This document shows positions 8,090 to 15,801 of a stretch of DNA of 64,000 bases, piece after piece. Position 1 is the first letter of the stretch. Each line of letters begins with the position of its first letter. The stretch spans positions 744,001 to 808,000 of the forward strand of contig NZ_LFIP02000003.1 in the NCBI RefSeq assembly GCF_001189235.2. Reading direction: 5' to 3'. The position numbers were made by a program, and so were the translations under genes. The notes below the pieces were generated by a model. The model searched no databases. It saw nothing but the letters and a program-made list of their open reading frames with translations, and was not told where the DNA came from. The stretch is from Bradyrhizobium embrapense (GTDB taxonomy: Bacteria > Pseudomonadota > Alphaproteobacteria > Rhizobiales > Xanthobacteraceae).

Positions 8090-8191
8090 TACACCGAAAG
8101 CCAGATCGCGCTGCTGGCGATGACCGAGGACGCCAAGGAAGGCCTCAAGGCGTTCGGCGAGACGCGCAAGCCGACCTGGACGCGACACTAG
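8089..8191 (+). pseudogene. Remnant of the 3' end of the enoyl-CoA hydratase gene
   Basis: The frame reads YTESQIALLAMTEDAKEG, then LKAFGETRKPTWTRH and a TAG stop. The intact gene ending at 7656 reads the same except GEKRKPTWTGR and a TGA stop. The identity starts abruptly at the TACACC after the glcG-like remnant. The copy lacks everything upstream, including the active site, and so is not functional. The differing final codons suggest age, or origin from a related strain, rather than a recent copy. Confidence 0.85.
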
Positions 8192-8273
8192 GCAGGATCA
8201 TACTGCTCCTTCGAGGGCGGTTACCCGCTCTGGAAATCCCAAACCAATTTGATAAGGACCCTGTATCGACCCG

Positions 8274-10049
8274 CTAGAAAGAGGTGGCTTGGCCAATTAC
8301 CGCATTCCCGCCAGCCGGCGTCGCTTGAAGATTGACGCCGCCGTCAATAAGCTGGATCGACGAGTACGCCGGACCGTTGATCGTCTGCGGTGGCGACACG
8401 CACTGCGAAAAGGTAGTGCCGAGATCGATCCCAGAGTTCAAGAAGTACTGAAGCGGACTGCCCGCGGGGGCGCCCACCGGATTTCCGGTGCACACTCGCC
8501 CGTCAGTCTGCAGAATGTCAATTGTTTGTTTGCCGACTCCTACGAGCAACTTGCTCAATTGGCTGTTGATTGGCCCGAACGCGCCGCCAATGGTTGAATG
8601 GAGATAGAGGCCGCCAGAGGTCCAATAAACGACGAATTCTCCTTGACGCAAGCTCGTCACCCCGACAATTCCGGAATAAGAAACTACGGTCTCGCCGCTT
8701 GACGAGATGATCGAGAGCAATCCCGATGAATAGACGACGTACAGTCCCTGGCCGCTCATTCCCGTCGCAATTGCCTTCACCCCGGTGCGCAGCTCTGTCC
8801 ATCCAGTGGCCGTCGTCTCTACATACAGACGACCGTCGGATGTCAATTCGTAGACGGCCGCACCACCCTGGCTACTCGCAATCTGTACGACCCCACTATT
8901 GGACGCCAAAACCCAGCCTGACGGCGCACGCTGCCAAAGCGCACCGGCATTCGTCAGCTGAAACATTGATGATGGTCCTGGCCCCGCTGCGATCGCGGCA
9001 ACGCCGCTATCCGCCAATGTGATTCCGGTACCATCAACTTGCCACAGCAAGCCGGCCCCTGTCTTGTAGAAGTAGTCACTCGACGGTCCTGGCACGACCG
9101 TGTCCACGAAAGTAGGGCTTCCAGCATCGACCACCCATTGATTTTCCGTCGGATCGCTCGCGAATGCGGTCAGCAAGGAATACATCAGGAACTTCCCGCC
9201 CTGATAGTGACCGCCATTCGTACTCGTGAGCGAGCCGACTACCGTCGCAGGAAAGCTCGGGATCGACGACGCTATGGGACGAAGGCTGATGCCATTCACG
9301 ATCTGATTGGAAGAAACAAGAGTCCCGTTCAAGTGGTTCTTAAGTGTTGTACTAGCGATGACATTAGCAGTGGGGTCGAGGAGCATGTTCGGCCCGACAC
9401 CCGTCACAAAAAACTGGGCGTGATTGCCGACGGGGTTTGGGGTCGTCGGATCGGACCGCCATCCCACGGTGTGAATCTTTATCCCGGGGGGTGGGGTCAT
9501 TCCTGAGGCTTGATAAATCCAGTAGTAAAGACGTATGGCCAGCGACACGTATTGGCTGCAAGACAGCACATAGTCGCCACTCTGCGACACGTAGCTGTTG
9601 TTCAGAAGGTTCGATGCAGAGCCTGCGGCGCGCGAACTGCCGTAGGATGCGGACTCATAAGAGAAGGCGGTCGCCACAATCAGCTTGAGGCCGTCAGGCG
9701 TCAGCGAGCCCCAAAGGGAGCTGTTGTTGGCCTTCAGGAATGTACTGAGCGCGTTCACGCATTGGGTATTCGAAGCGCCGGGAGCGCCCACCATCTGCGC
9801 GAACACGGCGGGGCTCTGCCGTATCGCACTTACCCAAGCCGGATCGAACGACCGGTTCATGGTTCCGGCCGGATCCCAACTCGTCGGACCCGCTCCGGGA
9901 AATCTGCAAGGATCGGAACTAAGAGCGTGTGCTGGGCTCACAACGATGAAAGCAAACAGCAGAGTATACAACACGAAGCCAATGTGGAATCGCGCTCTGG
10001 CAACAGGCGCCATCTTGCGCAAGACACAGCGGGAATCTTTCCGGTTCAT
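8274..10049 (-). CDS. Secreted protein, possible transglutaminase-like domain plus propeller-like repeats
   Basis: The function is not recognised. The 591-aa product begins with a signal peptide (hydrophobic core about residues 21-38, likely cut after SPAHA). Residues 45-240 contain SCSQYVSLAIRLYY with Cys164, GNHAQFFVTG with His210 and NMLLDPTANV with Asp225. This order and spacing resemble the Cys-His-Asp triad of transglutaminase-like and papain-like enzymes; that is inference, not a confirmed domain. From about residue 330 there are roughly 40-residue units ending in patterns such as LTNAGALWQR, LTSDGRLYVE and YVVYSSGLLS, which look like a beta-propeller of the tectonin kind. The ATG at 10049 has AGGA upstream. 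It lies alone on a mosaic insertion. Confidence 0.75.
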   Translation of the reverse strand: MNRKDSRCVLRKMAPVARARFHIGFVLYTLLFAFIVVSPAHALSSDPCRFPGAGPTSWDPAGTMNRSFDPAWVSAIRQSPAVFAQMVGAPGASNTQCVNALSTFLKANNSSLWGSLTPDGLKLIVATAFSYESASYGSSRAAGSASNLLNNSYVSQSGDYVLSCSQYVSLAIRLYYWIYQASGMTPPPGIKIHTVGWRSDPTTPNPVGNHAQFFVTGVGPNMLLDPTANVIASTTLKNHLNGTLVSSNQIVNGISLRPIASSIPSFPATVVGSLTSTNGGHYQGGKFLMYSLLTAFASDPTENQWVVDAGSPTFVDTVVPGPSSDYFYKTGAGLLWQVDGTGITLADSGVAAIAAGPGPSSMFQLTNAGALWQRAPSGWVLASNSGVVQIASSQGGAAVYELTSDGRLYVETTATGWTELRTGVKAIATGMSGQGLYVVYSSGLLSIISSSGETVVSYSGIVGVTSLRQGEFVVYWTSGGLYLHSTIGGAFGPINSQLSKLLVGVGKQTIDILQTDGRVCTGNPVGAPAGSPLQYFLNSGIDLGTTFSQCVSPPQTINGPAYSSIQLIDGGVNLQATPAGGNAVIGQATSF

Positions 10050-10688
10050 TTTCACTGTCCTGTAAGTCTCCGCTTGTCGTACGTGCGTGCCAAGCCGCTC
10101 GTTGCTGCTACCCAAATCGGAATTTGGTCGGGACAAAAGAACCGAGTTTTAGAGAGAGGGATTTCAATCACAAATACGCGTGCCAAAACCATCATACACA
10201 ACGTTAGGTTAGCCTACGCAAATGTCAGTTCCACGACACCTCGACAAGGAGAGTCCGAGGTCACGTGTCGTCGGCCACGATCAGCGTGCCCCGATGCTGC
10301 GAACTGCGGGGAGCAGCAACAACTCGGCCATCTCGATGGAGGCCCAATAAGTGGCTTGAACGCACCGAAGCATTCTTAGTGGCAATGGTCATCTGAGATG
10401 TCATCACCGCGTCACAACATTGGAGTGATGATATCAGTTGTATCAATTATAGATAGAAGTGCAATTCGGCTGGAATGAGGAGGTCTGAAGCCTCCCAGAA
10501 TCGTTGGGTCGATACGGTAGCGAACAGCGTTGCTTGTTCCTTGAGACAGGAGCGTTGACACCGCTGCCGAACAGGTTGGGCAATATGACAAGAGCAGTGA
10601 TCACGATCTTCGAACGAGACGGTTTGCGGGCTACCGCGGTGACTTCCGGCTTGGTTGGCATCGTCATCGTGGAAGATGGAATCCATCT
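10050..10688. other. Divergent intergenic region with an oxidase-gene remnant
   Basis: This 639-base stretch separates two divergent secreted-protein genes, so it should hold both promoters. It includes a decayed copy of part of the FAD/Fe-S oxidase gene (10265-10392) and an AT-rich patch near 10420-10460. I see no further gene; short open frames here lack ribosome-binding sites and protein-like composition. Confidence 0.6.
10265..10392 (-). pseudogene. Decayed fragment of the FAD/Fe-S oxidase gene 3' region
   Basis: TCGTCGGCCACGATCAGCGT, GGGAGCAGC and CTCGGCCATCTCGAT match the oxidase gene at about 11985-12075 in the same orientation. After an internal deletion of roughly 95 bases, GGCTTGAACGC, CCGAAG and GTGGCAATG match about 12173-12214. 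Substitutions and small indels break the frame. It is a third remnant of a flanking gene within the insertion. Confidence 0.8.
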
Positions 10689-11294
10689 ATGCGCAAACTG
10701 ATCTTGATACTTGCCGCGTGGCTGGCTCTCGCACCTGCCTTTGCAGCCCAGACCAACTGGAGCAACACCTGCACGACGTGGCATTTCAATCCAAACAATG
10801 TCCGCGATCCAACCATCGTGTTCAATAATACGAGCTTGCCGAATTGGGGCGTGTGCCCCGGTTATGACGGCACTCCCTACGAATTTCATCCATGCAACTT
10901 CAAGCCGAACACAACACCGGCGATTTGTTCGGATGGAACAGGTCCTAAGGATGCCTGCGCGAACACATGGACACAAATCCCGCTCTGGCCTCAGTTCAAT
11001 ATTCCCGCCACAGCGAAGGAGGTCATCCTGACCGGTAACTCCTACATCACTGGTCCGAACCAGTGGACCGCGACGGTCTACGCCTGGTTTCGCGCTCCGG
11101 GTTCGACATGGGCGCTCTCACCGATCTTCGATGGCGGCTACATGTCGACATTGGTCGTCCATGCGCCGGTCGGTCTGGTGAACGGTGTTCCGAACATTGA
11201 GATGGCGTGGAGAGCCGAGGGCGCGACGCTCGCACCGGCACCAAATCCAGATACGGTCGCGCTCGTGATGATTTTGTCCGGGTGGTGCGAATAG
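10689..11294 (+). CDS. Small secreted cysteine-containing protein of unknown function
   Basis: The product is not recognised. It is a 201-aa protein with a clear signal peptide (MRKLILILAAWLALAPAFA, cut before AQTNW). The mature chain has six cysteines (near residues 28, 56, 69, 80, 90 and 200) that could form disulphides in the periplasm or outside, and is rich in Trp, Asn and Pro. There is no other membrane helix. It is divergent from the 591-aa secreted protein on the same insertion, so the two may be functionally linked. The ribosome-binding site is weak (GGAAGATGGA upstream). The signal peptide and intact length argue that it is a real gene. Confidence 0.7.
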   Translation: MRKLILILAAWLALAPAFAAQTNWSNTCTTWHFNPNNVRDPTIVFNNTSLPNWGVCPGYDGTPYEFHPCNFKPNTTPAICSDGTGPKDACANTWTQIPLWPQFNIPATAKEVILTGNSYITGPNQWTATVYAWFRAPGSTWALSPIFDGGYMSTLVVHAPVGLVNGVPNIEMAWRAEGATLAPAPNPDTVALVMILSGWCE

Positions 11295-11427
11295 GAAAGC
11301 AGCAACGAGACAATTTTCGTTCGGCCCTCCTGGAACACCACGATGATGCCAGCTGTCGGCATCATCGACAGCATCAGCTCCCCAAGGCCCGCTGACTCCA
11401 AAGACCGCAGGAGCGAAGTGGAGCGGA

Positions 11428-11856
11428 TTAGCCCGCGTTGGCCTTCAGGCCGGCGGCTTCGATGCCGGCTACGGCGCAGATCTCGTCATTGTCCGAGGTG
11501 TCGCCGCTGACGCCGACGGCGCCGAGCAGGGTCGCGCCGTCCATGATCAGCACGCCGCCGGGCACCGGCACCAGCCGGCCCTGCGCCAGCGTATTCACGC
11601 TGTCGATGAAATAGGCCTGCTCCTGCGCGCGCTGGAACAGCGCCCGCGATCCCATGCCGAGCGCCAGCGCGCCATAGGCCTTGCCGTGGGCGATCTCGGC
11701 GCGCATCAGGCTGGTGCCGTCCTGCGCGGCCGTCACCTTTACCGCGCCACGCGCGTCGAGGATGGTGACCACCAGCGGCTTCAGCTTCTTCTCGACGCCC
11801 TTGGCGAGCGCGGCGTCCAGAATCTTGCGGGCAGTATCGAGCGTGAGCTCAGCCAT
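11428..11856 (-). CDS. GlcG/HbpS-family (DUF336) protein
   Basis: This 142-aa protein belongs to the GlcG/HbpS (DUF336) family. Visible features are LTLDTARKILDAAL at the N-terminus, VTILDARGAVKVTAAQDGT, the ALGMGSRALF stretch, and the glycine-rich VPGGVLIMDGATLLGAVGVSGDTSDNDE loop region with its family GAVGVSG motif. Members bind haem or corrinoid in some species and often sit beside glycolate or lactate oxidation genes, as here. Its ATG overlaps the stop of the oxidase gene (ATGGCTGA), so translation is probably coupled. A copy of its 3' end survives at 8004-8089. Its role as accessory to the oxidase is inference. Confidence 0.85.
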   Translation of the reverse strand: MAELTLDTARKILDAALAKGVEKKLKPLVVTILDARGAVKVTAAQDGTSLMRAEIAHGKAYGALALGMGSRALFQRAQEQAYFIDSVNTLAQGRLVPVPGGVLIMDGATLLGAVGVSGDTSDNDEICAVAGIEAAGLKANAG

Positions 11857-14827
11857 GGGCCTGTTCCTTTTTCGGTAACGATTGGTCAGAATGCGATGTC
11901 GCACGTTTCAGGCTCATCGCCAATACGCTGGCGACATGCAGCGGCGTGCGGCCGCTGCCGTCCTTGATCTGGTGCCGGCATGAGGTGCCGTCGGCCACGA
12001 TCAGCGTGTCCTGATCGGCGCTGCGCACTGCAGGGAGCAGCGACAGCTCGGCCATCTCGATCGAGGCCTGATAGGTCTCCGCCCCATAGCCGAACGCGCC
12101 GGCCATGCCGCAGCAGCTCGAATCGATGGTCTTGACGTCGAGGCCCGGCACCAGCCGAAGCACCTTCTCCACCGGCTTGAACGCGCCGAAGGACTTTTGG
12201 TGGCAATGACCGTGCACGACGGCTTTGCCAGCAACAGCGCCGAGCGGCAGCGCGAGGCGGCCCGCCTCTGCCTCGCGCACCAGGAATTCCTCGAACAGCA
12301 GGGCGTGGGCGCTGACGCTCTTCGCGGTGTCATCCGAGCGCAGCGACAGCAGCTCGTCGCGCAGGGTCAGCAGGCAGCTCGGCTCGAGGCCGATGATCGG
12401 CACGCCGCGCGCCGCGAACGGCGCGCAGGTCGAAACCAGCCGGTCGAGCTCGGCGCGCGCCTGCACGACCAGCCCGGCCGACAGGAACGTGCGTCCGCAG
12501 CATGGCGGACGGCCGCCGTCCGGTGACTTCGGGAGATGCACGCGATAGCCGCCGGCGATCAGGACCTCGACCGCGGCGTCGAGATTTTCCCGCTCATAGC
12601 CGCGGTTGAACGTATCGGCGAACAGCACCACTTCGCGCCCCTCAGGCGGCCCCAGTACCTCGGAGTCCGGCTGGAAAATGTCGCGGCGAAACGCTGGCAG
12701 CGCGCGCTGCGCACTGATGCCGGCGAATTTCTCGAACAGCGTGCGCAGCAGCGGGCTCTTGTTGCGCCAGTTCGCGAGCGGCGCAAAGCGCGAGGCGAGA
12801 TCGACATAGCGCGGCAAATAACCGACCAGCCGGTCGCGCAGCGACAGGCCGTGCGTCGCGGCGCGGGCCGCCAGCACCTCGATCTTCATCTTGGCCATGT
12901 CGACGCCGGTCGGGCATTCGTGACGGCACGCCTTGCAGGACACGCAGAGTTTCAGCGTGTCCATCATCTCGTCGGAGGACAGTGCATCCGGTCCGAGCTG
13001 GCCGGAGATCGCCAGCCGCAACGTGTTGGCGCGGCCGCGAGTGACGTCCTTCTCGTTGCGCGTCGCACGATAAGATGGGCACATCACGCCGCCTTCGAGC
13101 TTGCGGCAGGCGCCGTTGTTGTTGCACATCTCGACCGCGCCCTGGAAACCGCCGCCGGCGCCGGGATAGGCCGACCAGTCCAGCACGGTCTTCATTTCGC
13201 CGACGCGATAGTCCGGCGAGAAACGAAACAGCGAACGATCGTCCATCCTGGGCGGATCGACGATCTTGCCAGGGTTGAGCGTATTGGACGGGTCGAAGCG
13301 CTGCTTGACCTCGCGGAAGTCGGCGACGATGCGCGCGCCGAACATGGTCTCGTGGAATTCCGAGCGCACCAGGCCGTCGCCATGCTCGCCGGAATGCGAG
13401 CCCTTGTATTCGCGCACCATTGCGAAGGCTTCCTCGGCAATGGCGCGCATTGCCTTGACGTCCTTCTCGAGCTTCAGATTGAGCACCGGGCGCACATGCA
13501 GGCAGCCTTCGGACGCGTGCGCGTACATGGTGCCGCGCGTGCCGTGTCTGGCGAACACGGTGTTGAGCCGTTCGGTGTAGTCGGCGAGGTGCGGCAGCGG
13601 CACCGCGCAATCCTCGACGAAGGAGACCGGCTTGCCCTCCTGCTTCATCGACATCATGACGTTGAGCCCGGCGGCGCGGAAATCGGCAATGCCGGTCTGC
13701 AGCGCCGGCTCGACGATCTCGACCACGCCGCCCCATTTGCGCTGCGGCTTGTCCCAGCCGAAGCCGAGGTCGCCCATCAGCTGTCCGAGTTGCTTCAGGC
13801 GGGCGAGGTTGTCGGCCTGGTCTTCCTCGGCGAACTCGACCACCAGGATCGCGTCCGGATCGCCACGCACCGCCGCGGAAATGATCGGCTGGAACATCGC
13901 GATCTCGCGGCCGAGCGCGATCATGGTGCGATCGACCAGCTCCACAGCAATGGGCCGCAGCTTCACCAGATGCTGGGCTGCATCCATCGCCTCGTAGAAG
14001 CTGCCGAAATGGCAGACGCCGAGCGCCTTGTTGCGGATCACAGGCCACAGCTTCAGCTCGACCTGCGTGGTGAAGGCGAGCGTGCCTTCCGAGCCGATCA
14101 GAAGATGCGCCATGTTGTTCGGCGCGTTGCGTGGCACCAGCGCGTCGAGGTTATAGCCGCCGACGCGGCGCTGCACCTTGGGGAATTTGTCCGCGATCTC
14201 GGCCGCCTCGCGTTCGCCGAGGTCGAGCATGTCGCGGAACAGCTGCGATCCGCGATCGGAGGCATTGATCCGCGTCAGGTCGCGCGGCACCTCGCCGAAA
14301 TGCAGCAGCGTGCCGTCGGCGAGTGCCGCATCCATCGACAGCGTGTTGTCGCGCATGGTGCCATAGCGCAGCGAACGGCCGCCGCAGGAATTGTTGCCGG
14401 CCATGCCGCCGATCGTGGCGCGCGATGCGGTCGAGACGTCGACCGGAAACCACAGCCCATGCTTCCTGAGCTGGCGGTTGAGATCGTCGAGCACGATACC
14501 GGGCTCGACCACGCAGGTGCGGTTCTCGACGTCGAGCGAGAGGATGCGGTTCAAGTGCTTGGACAGGTCGACCACGATGCCGTCATTGACGGTCTGGCCG
14601 CATTGCGACGTGCCGCCGCCCCTCGGGGTGACGATCCGCCCGGCGTCGCGGGCGATCGCCAGCGTCCGCAGCGCCTCGTCGACGGTGCGCGGCACCACCA
14701 CGCCGGCGGGCATGATCTGGTAGAACGAGGCGTCCGTCGCGTAGCGGCCGCGGTTGAAGGCATCGAAAAACACGTCGCCGGTCAATTCGGACCGCAGGCG
14801 CTGTTCGAGCGAGGTGGCGTTCTTCAT
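11849..14827 (-). CDS. FAD-linked / Fe-S 2-hydroxyacid dehydrogenase (GlcD-GlcF-like fusion)
   Basis: This 992-aa respiratory-type oxidase probably oxidises a D-2-hydroxy acid such as D-lactate or glycolate. The N-terminal FAD-binding domain (about residues 40-270) has TPRGGGTSQCGQTV and TIGGMAGNNSCGGRS. The FAD-oxidase C domain follows, with HASEGCLHVRPVLN and GSHSGEHGDGLVRSEF. Two [4Fe-4S] motifs come next: CNNNGACRK...CPSYRAT, then cysteines 628, 631, 634 and 638 (CVSCKACRHECP). Two CCG repeats close the chain (CCGRTF near 775 and CCGMAGAFGYG near 904). GlcD and GlcF, separate in E. coli, are fused here. It overlaps the GlcG-like gene, and a candidate GntR operator lies about 80 bases upstream. 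Confidence 0.92.
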   Translation of the reverse strand: MKNATSLEQRLRSELTGDVFFDAFNRGRYATDASFYQIMPAGVVVPRTVDEALRTLAIARDAGRIVTPRGGGTSQCGQTVNDGIVVDLSKHLNRILSLDVENRTCVVEPGIVLDDLNRQLRKHGLWFPVDVSTASRATIGGMAGNNSCGGRSLRYGTMRDNTLSMDAALADGTLLHFGEVPRDLTRINASDRGSQLFRDMLDLGEREAAEIADKFPKVQRRVGGYNLDALVPRNAPNNMAHLLIGSEGTLAFTTQVELKLWPVIRNKALGVCHFGSFYEAMDAAQHLVKLRPIAVELVDRTMIALGREIAMFQPIISAAVRGDPDAILVVEFAEEDQADNLARLKQLGQLMGDLGFGWDKPQRKWGGVVEIVEPALQTGIADFRAAGLNVMMSMKQEGKPVSFVEDCAVPLPHLADYTERLNTVFARHGTRGTMYAHASEGCLHVRPVLNLKLEKDVKAMRAIAEEAFAMVREYKGSHSGEHGDGLVRSEFHETMFGARIVADFREVKQRFDPSNTLNPGKIVDPPRMDDRSLFRFSPDYRVGEMKTVLDWSAYPGAGGGFQGAVEMCNNNGACRKLEGGVMCPSYRATRNEKDVTRGRANTLRLAISGQLGPDALSSDEMMDTLKLCVSCKACRHECPTGVDMAKMKIEVLAARAATHGLSLRDRLVGYLPRYVDLASRFAPLANWRNKSPLLRTLFEKFAGISAQRALPAFRRDIFQPDSEVLGPPEGREVVLFADTFNRGYERENLDAAVEVLIAGGYRVHLPKSPDGGRPPCCGRTFLSAGLVVQARAELDRLVSTCAPFAARGVPIIGLEPSCLLTLRDELLSLRSDDTAKSVSAHALLFEEFLVREAEAGRLALPLGAVAGKAVVHGHCHQKSFGAFKPVEKVLRLVPGLDVKTIDSSCCGMAGAFGYGAETYQASIEMAELSLLPAVRSADQDTLIVADGTSCRHQIKDGSGRTPLHVASVLAMSLKRATSHSDQSLPKKEQAHG

Positions 14828-14903
14828 CCCTGATCCGATGTGATCCGCGGCGCAACCAGAATTGCCCCGGGATTATGCATTCGATTGCGCCGAGAATTAC
14901 ATT

Positions 14904-14918
14904 ATGAATTCAAAATGA
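14904..14918. promoter_or_regulatory. Candidate GntR operator A (ATGAATTCAAAATGA)
   Basis: This 15-mer differs at one position from ATGAATGCAAAATGA at 15748-15762. It lies 77 bases upstream of the oxidase start codon and just beyond the stop of the GntR gene. Two near-identical AT-rich motifs at the two promoters flanking one regulator gene suggest a shared binding site. Binding is inferred. Confidence 0.55.
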
Positions 14919-14922
14919 GCAA

Positions 14923-15669
14923 CTAGCTGCGTTGTGGCGCCGTCTCCCGGGCGCTGTCCGGTCCTTCGGCGAGGTGCTCGATGGCGGCGCTCCGCTTGTT
15001 ACGCAGATGGGCGAACAGGATGTCGCTGAGCTCGCTGCCGGCGCGGCGGCGCAGCGCATCGAGGATCGCCTCGTGCTCGCGCATTGCCTCGGCCCAACGC
15101 TGTCGCTTGCGGGCGAAATTGGCGGAATAGCGTACACGGCGGATCCGGCCAGCGAAGTTGGCGTAGGTCGTCTTCAGCGTCGCGTTGCGCGCAGCCGCGA
15201 CGATGCTCTCGTGAATTTGCTGATTGGTCTGGAAATAGCCGTGCATGTCGCGGTGCAGATAGTGGCCGTACATCTCGTAGTGCAGCCGCTCGATCGCGGC
15301 GATTTCCTCATCCGTGATGCTCTCGCAGGCCAGCCGTCCGGCGAGGCTCTCCAGTCCGGCCATGACGTCGAACAGTTCCTCGAGGTCGCGCGGGCTGAGC
15401 TGGCGCACCCGGGCGCCGCGGTTGGGCAACAGCTCGATCAAGCCTTCGGCCGCCAGCACCTTGAGCGCCTCGCGCAGCGGCGTCCTGGAGATTCGCAGCA
15501 TTTCGCAGAGCTGGCGTTCCGGAACGCGACCGCCCTCGGGAATGTTGCCTTCCACCACATAGTCGCGGAGCCGCAGCAGGATCTCGCCGTGCAGCGATGC
15601 CTCCTGGCGGTCGTTGCCGGCGGCGGGCTGAGTGATCGGAACCCCGGTTTCGGGAATCGCAGATTTCAT
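14923..15669 (-). CDS. GntR/FCD-family transcriptional regulator
   Basis: This 248-aa FadR-subfamily regulator has its winged helix at about residues 28-95 (LRDYVVEGNIPEGGRVPERQ, then LRISRTPLREALKVLAAEGL). An FCD domain follows, with FQTNQQIHESIVAAARNATL and EHEAILDALRRRAGSE carrying typical metal-ligand positions. The ATG at 15669 is the last that keeps the whole DNA-binding domain; no strong ribosome-binding site is visible. It sits between the oxidase operon (same strand, downstream) and the divergent aminotransferase operon, so it probably controls both in response to a hydroxy- or keto-acid. Matching 15-mers at both promoters support this. Confidence 0.88.
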   Translation of the reverse strand: MKSAIPETGVPITQPAAGNDRQEASLHGEILLRLRDYVVEGNIPEGGRVPERQLCEMLRISRTPLREALKVLAAEGLIELLPNRGARVRQLSPRDLEELFDVMAGLESLAGRLACESITDEEIAAIERLHYEMYGHYLHRDMHGYFQTNQQIHESIVAAARNATLKTTYANFAGRIRRVRYSANFARKRQRWAEAMREHEAILDALRRRAGSELSDILFAHLRNKRSAAIEHLAEGPDSARETAPQRS

Positions 15670-15747
15670 ATTCTGAACAATAATTTGCCGACGCGGCGGC
15701 GTCGATCTCCGCAATCGAATACCAAAATTGGATTGAAAATACAAAAA

Positions 15748-15762
15748 ATGAATGCAAAATGA
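15748..15762. promoter_or_regulatory. Candidate GntR operator B (ATGAATGCAAAATGA)
   Basis: This matches operator A in 14 of 15 positions. It lies 40 bases upstream of the aminotransferase start at 15802 and 79 bases upstream of the divergent GntR start. The surrounding 50 bases are distinctly AT-rich (AAATACAAAAAATG), as expected of a promoter. Function is inferred from position and recurrence. Confidence 0.55.
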
Positions 15763-15801
15763 TTGACGAAGAGGCCGAAATCCGGCGATTGGGAGGTTCT
15801 C

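Larger units (their letters stand above)
7657..8273. other. Repeat-rich intergenic region with gene remnants
   Basis: This 617-base stretch has no intact gene. In order it holds a short palindromic repeat, copy 2 of a dispersed repeat, a GC-rich inverted element, and two abutting remnants of neighbouring genes (glcG-like 3' end, then enoyl-CoA hydratase 3' end). It is the left edge of a mosaic insertion reaching to about 11.43 kb. Confidence 0.7.

Noticed and set aside
7657..11427. A transposon or prophage as the source of the insertion
   Set aside because: No transposase, integrase, tRNA site or terminal inverted repeats are seen; the remnants point to duplication or homologous exchange instead.
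12536..14833. A 765-codon open frame on the plus strand, opposite the FAD/Fe-S oxidase gene
   Set aside because: It is a shadow of the real gene: its composition is His/Arg/Gly-rich with no motif, while the minus-strand frame carries FAD, Fe-S and CCG motifs.
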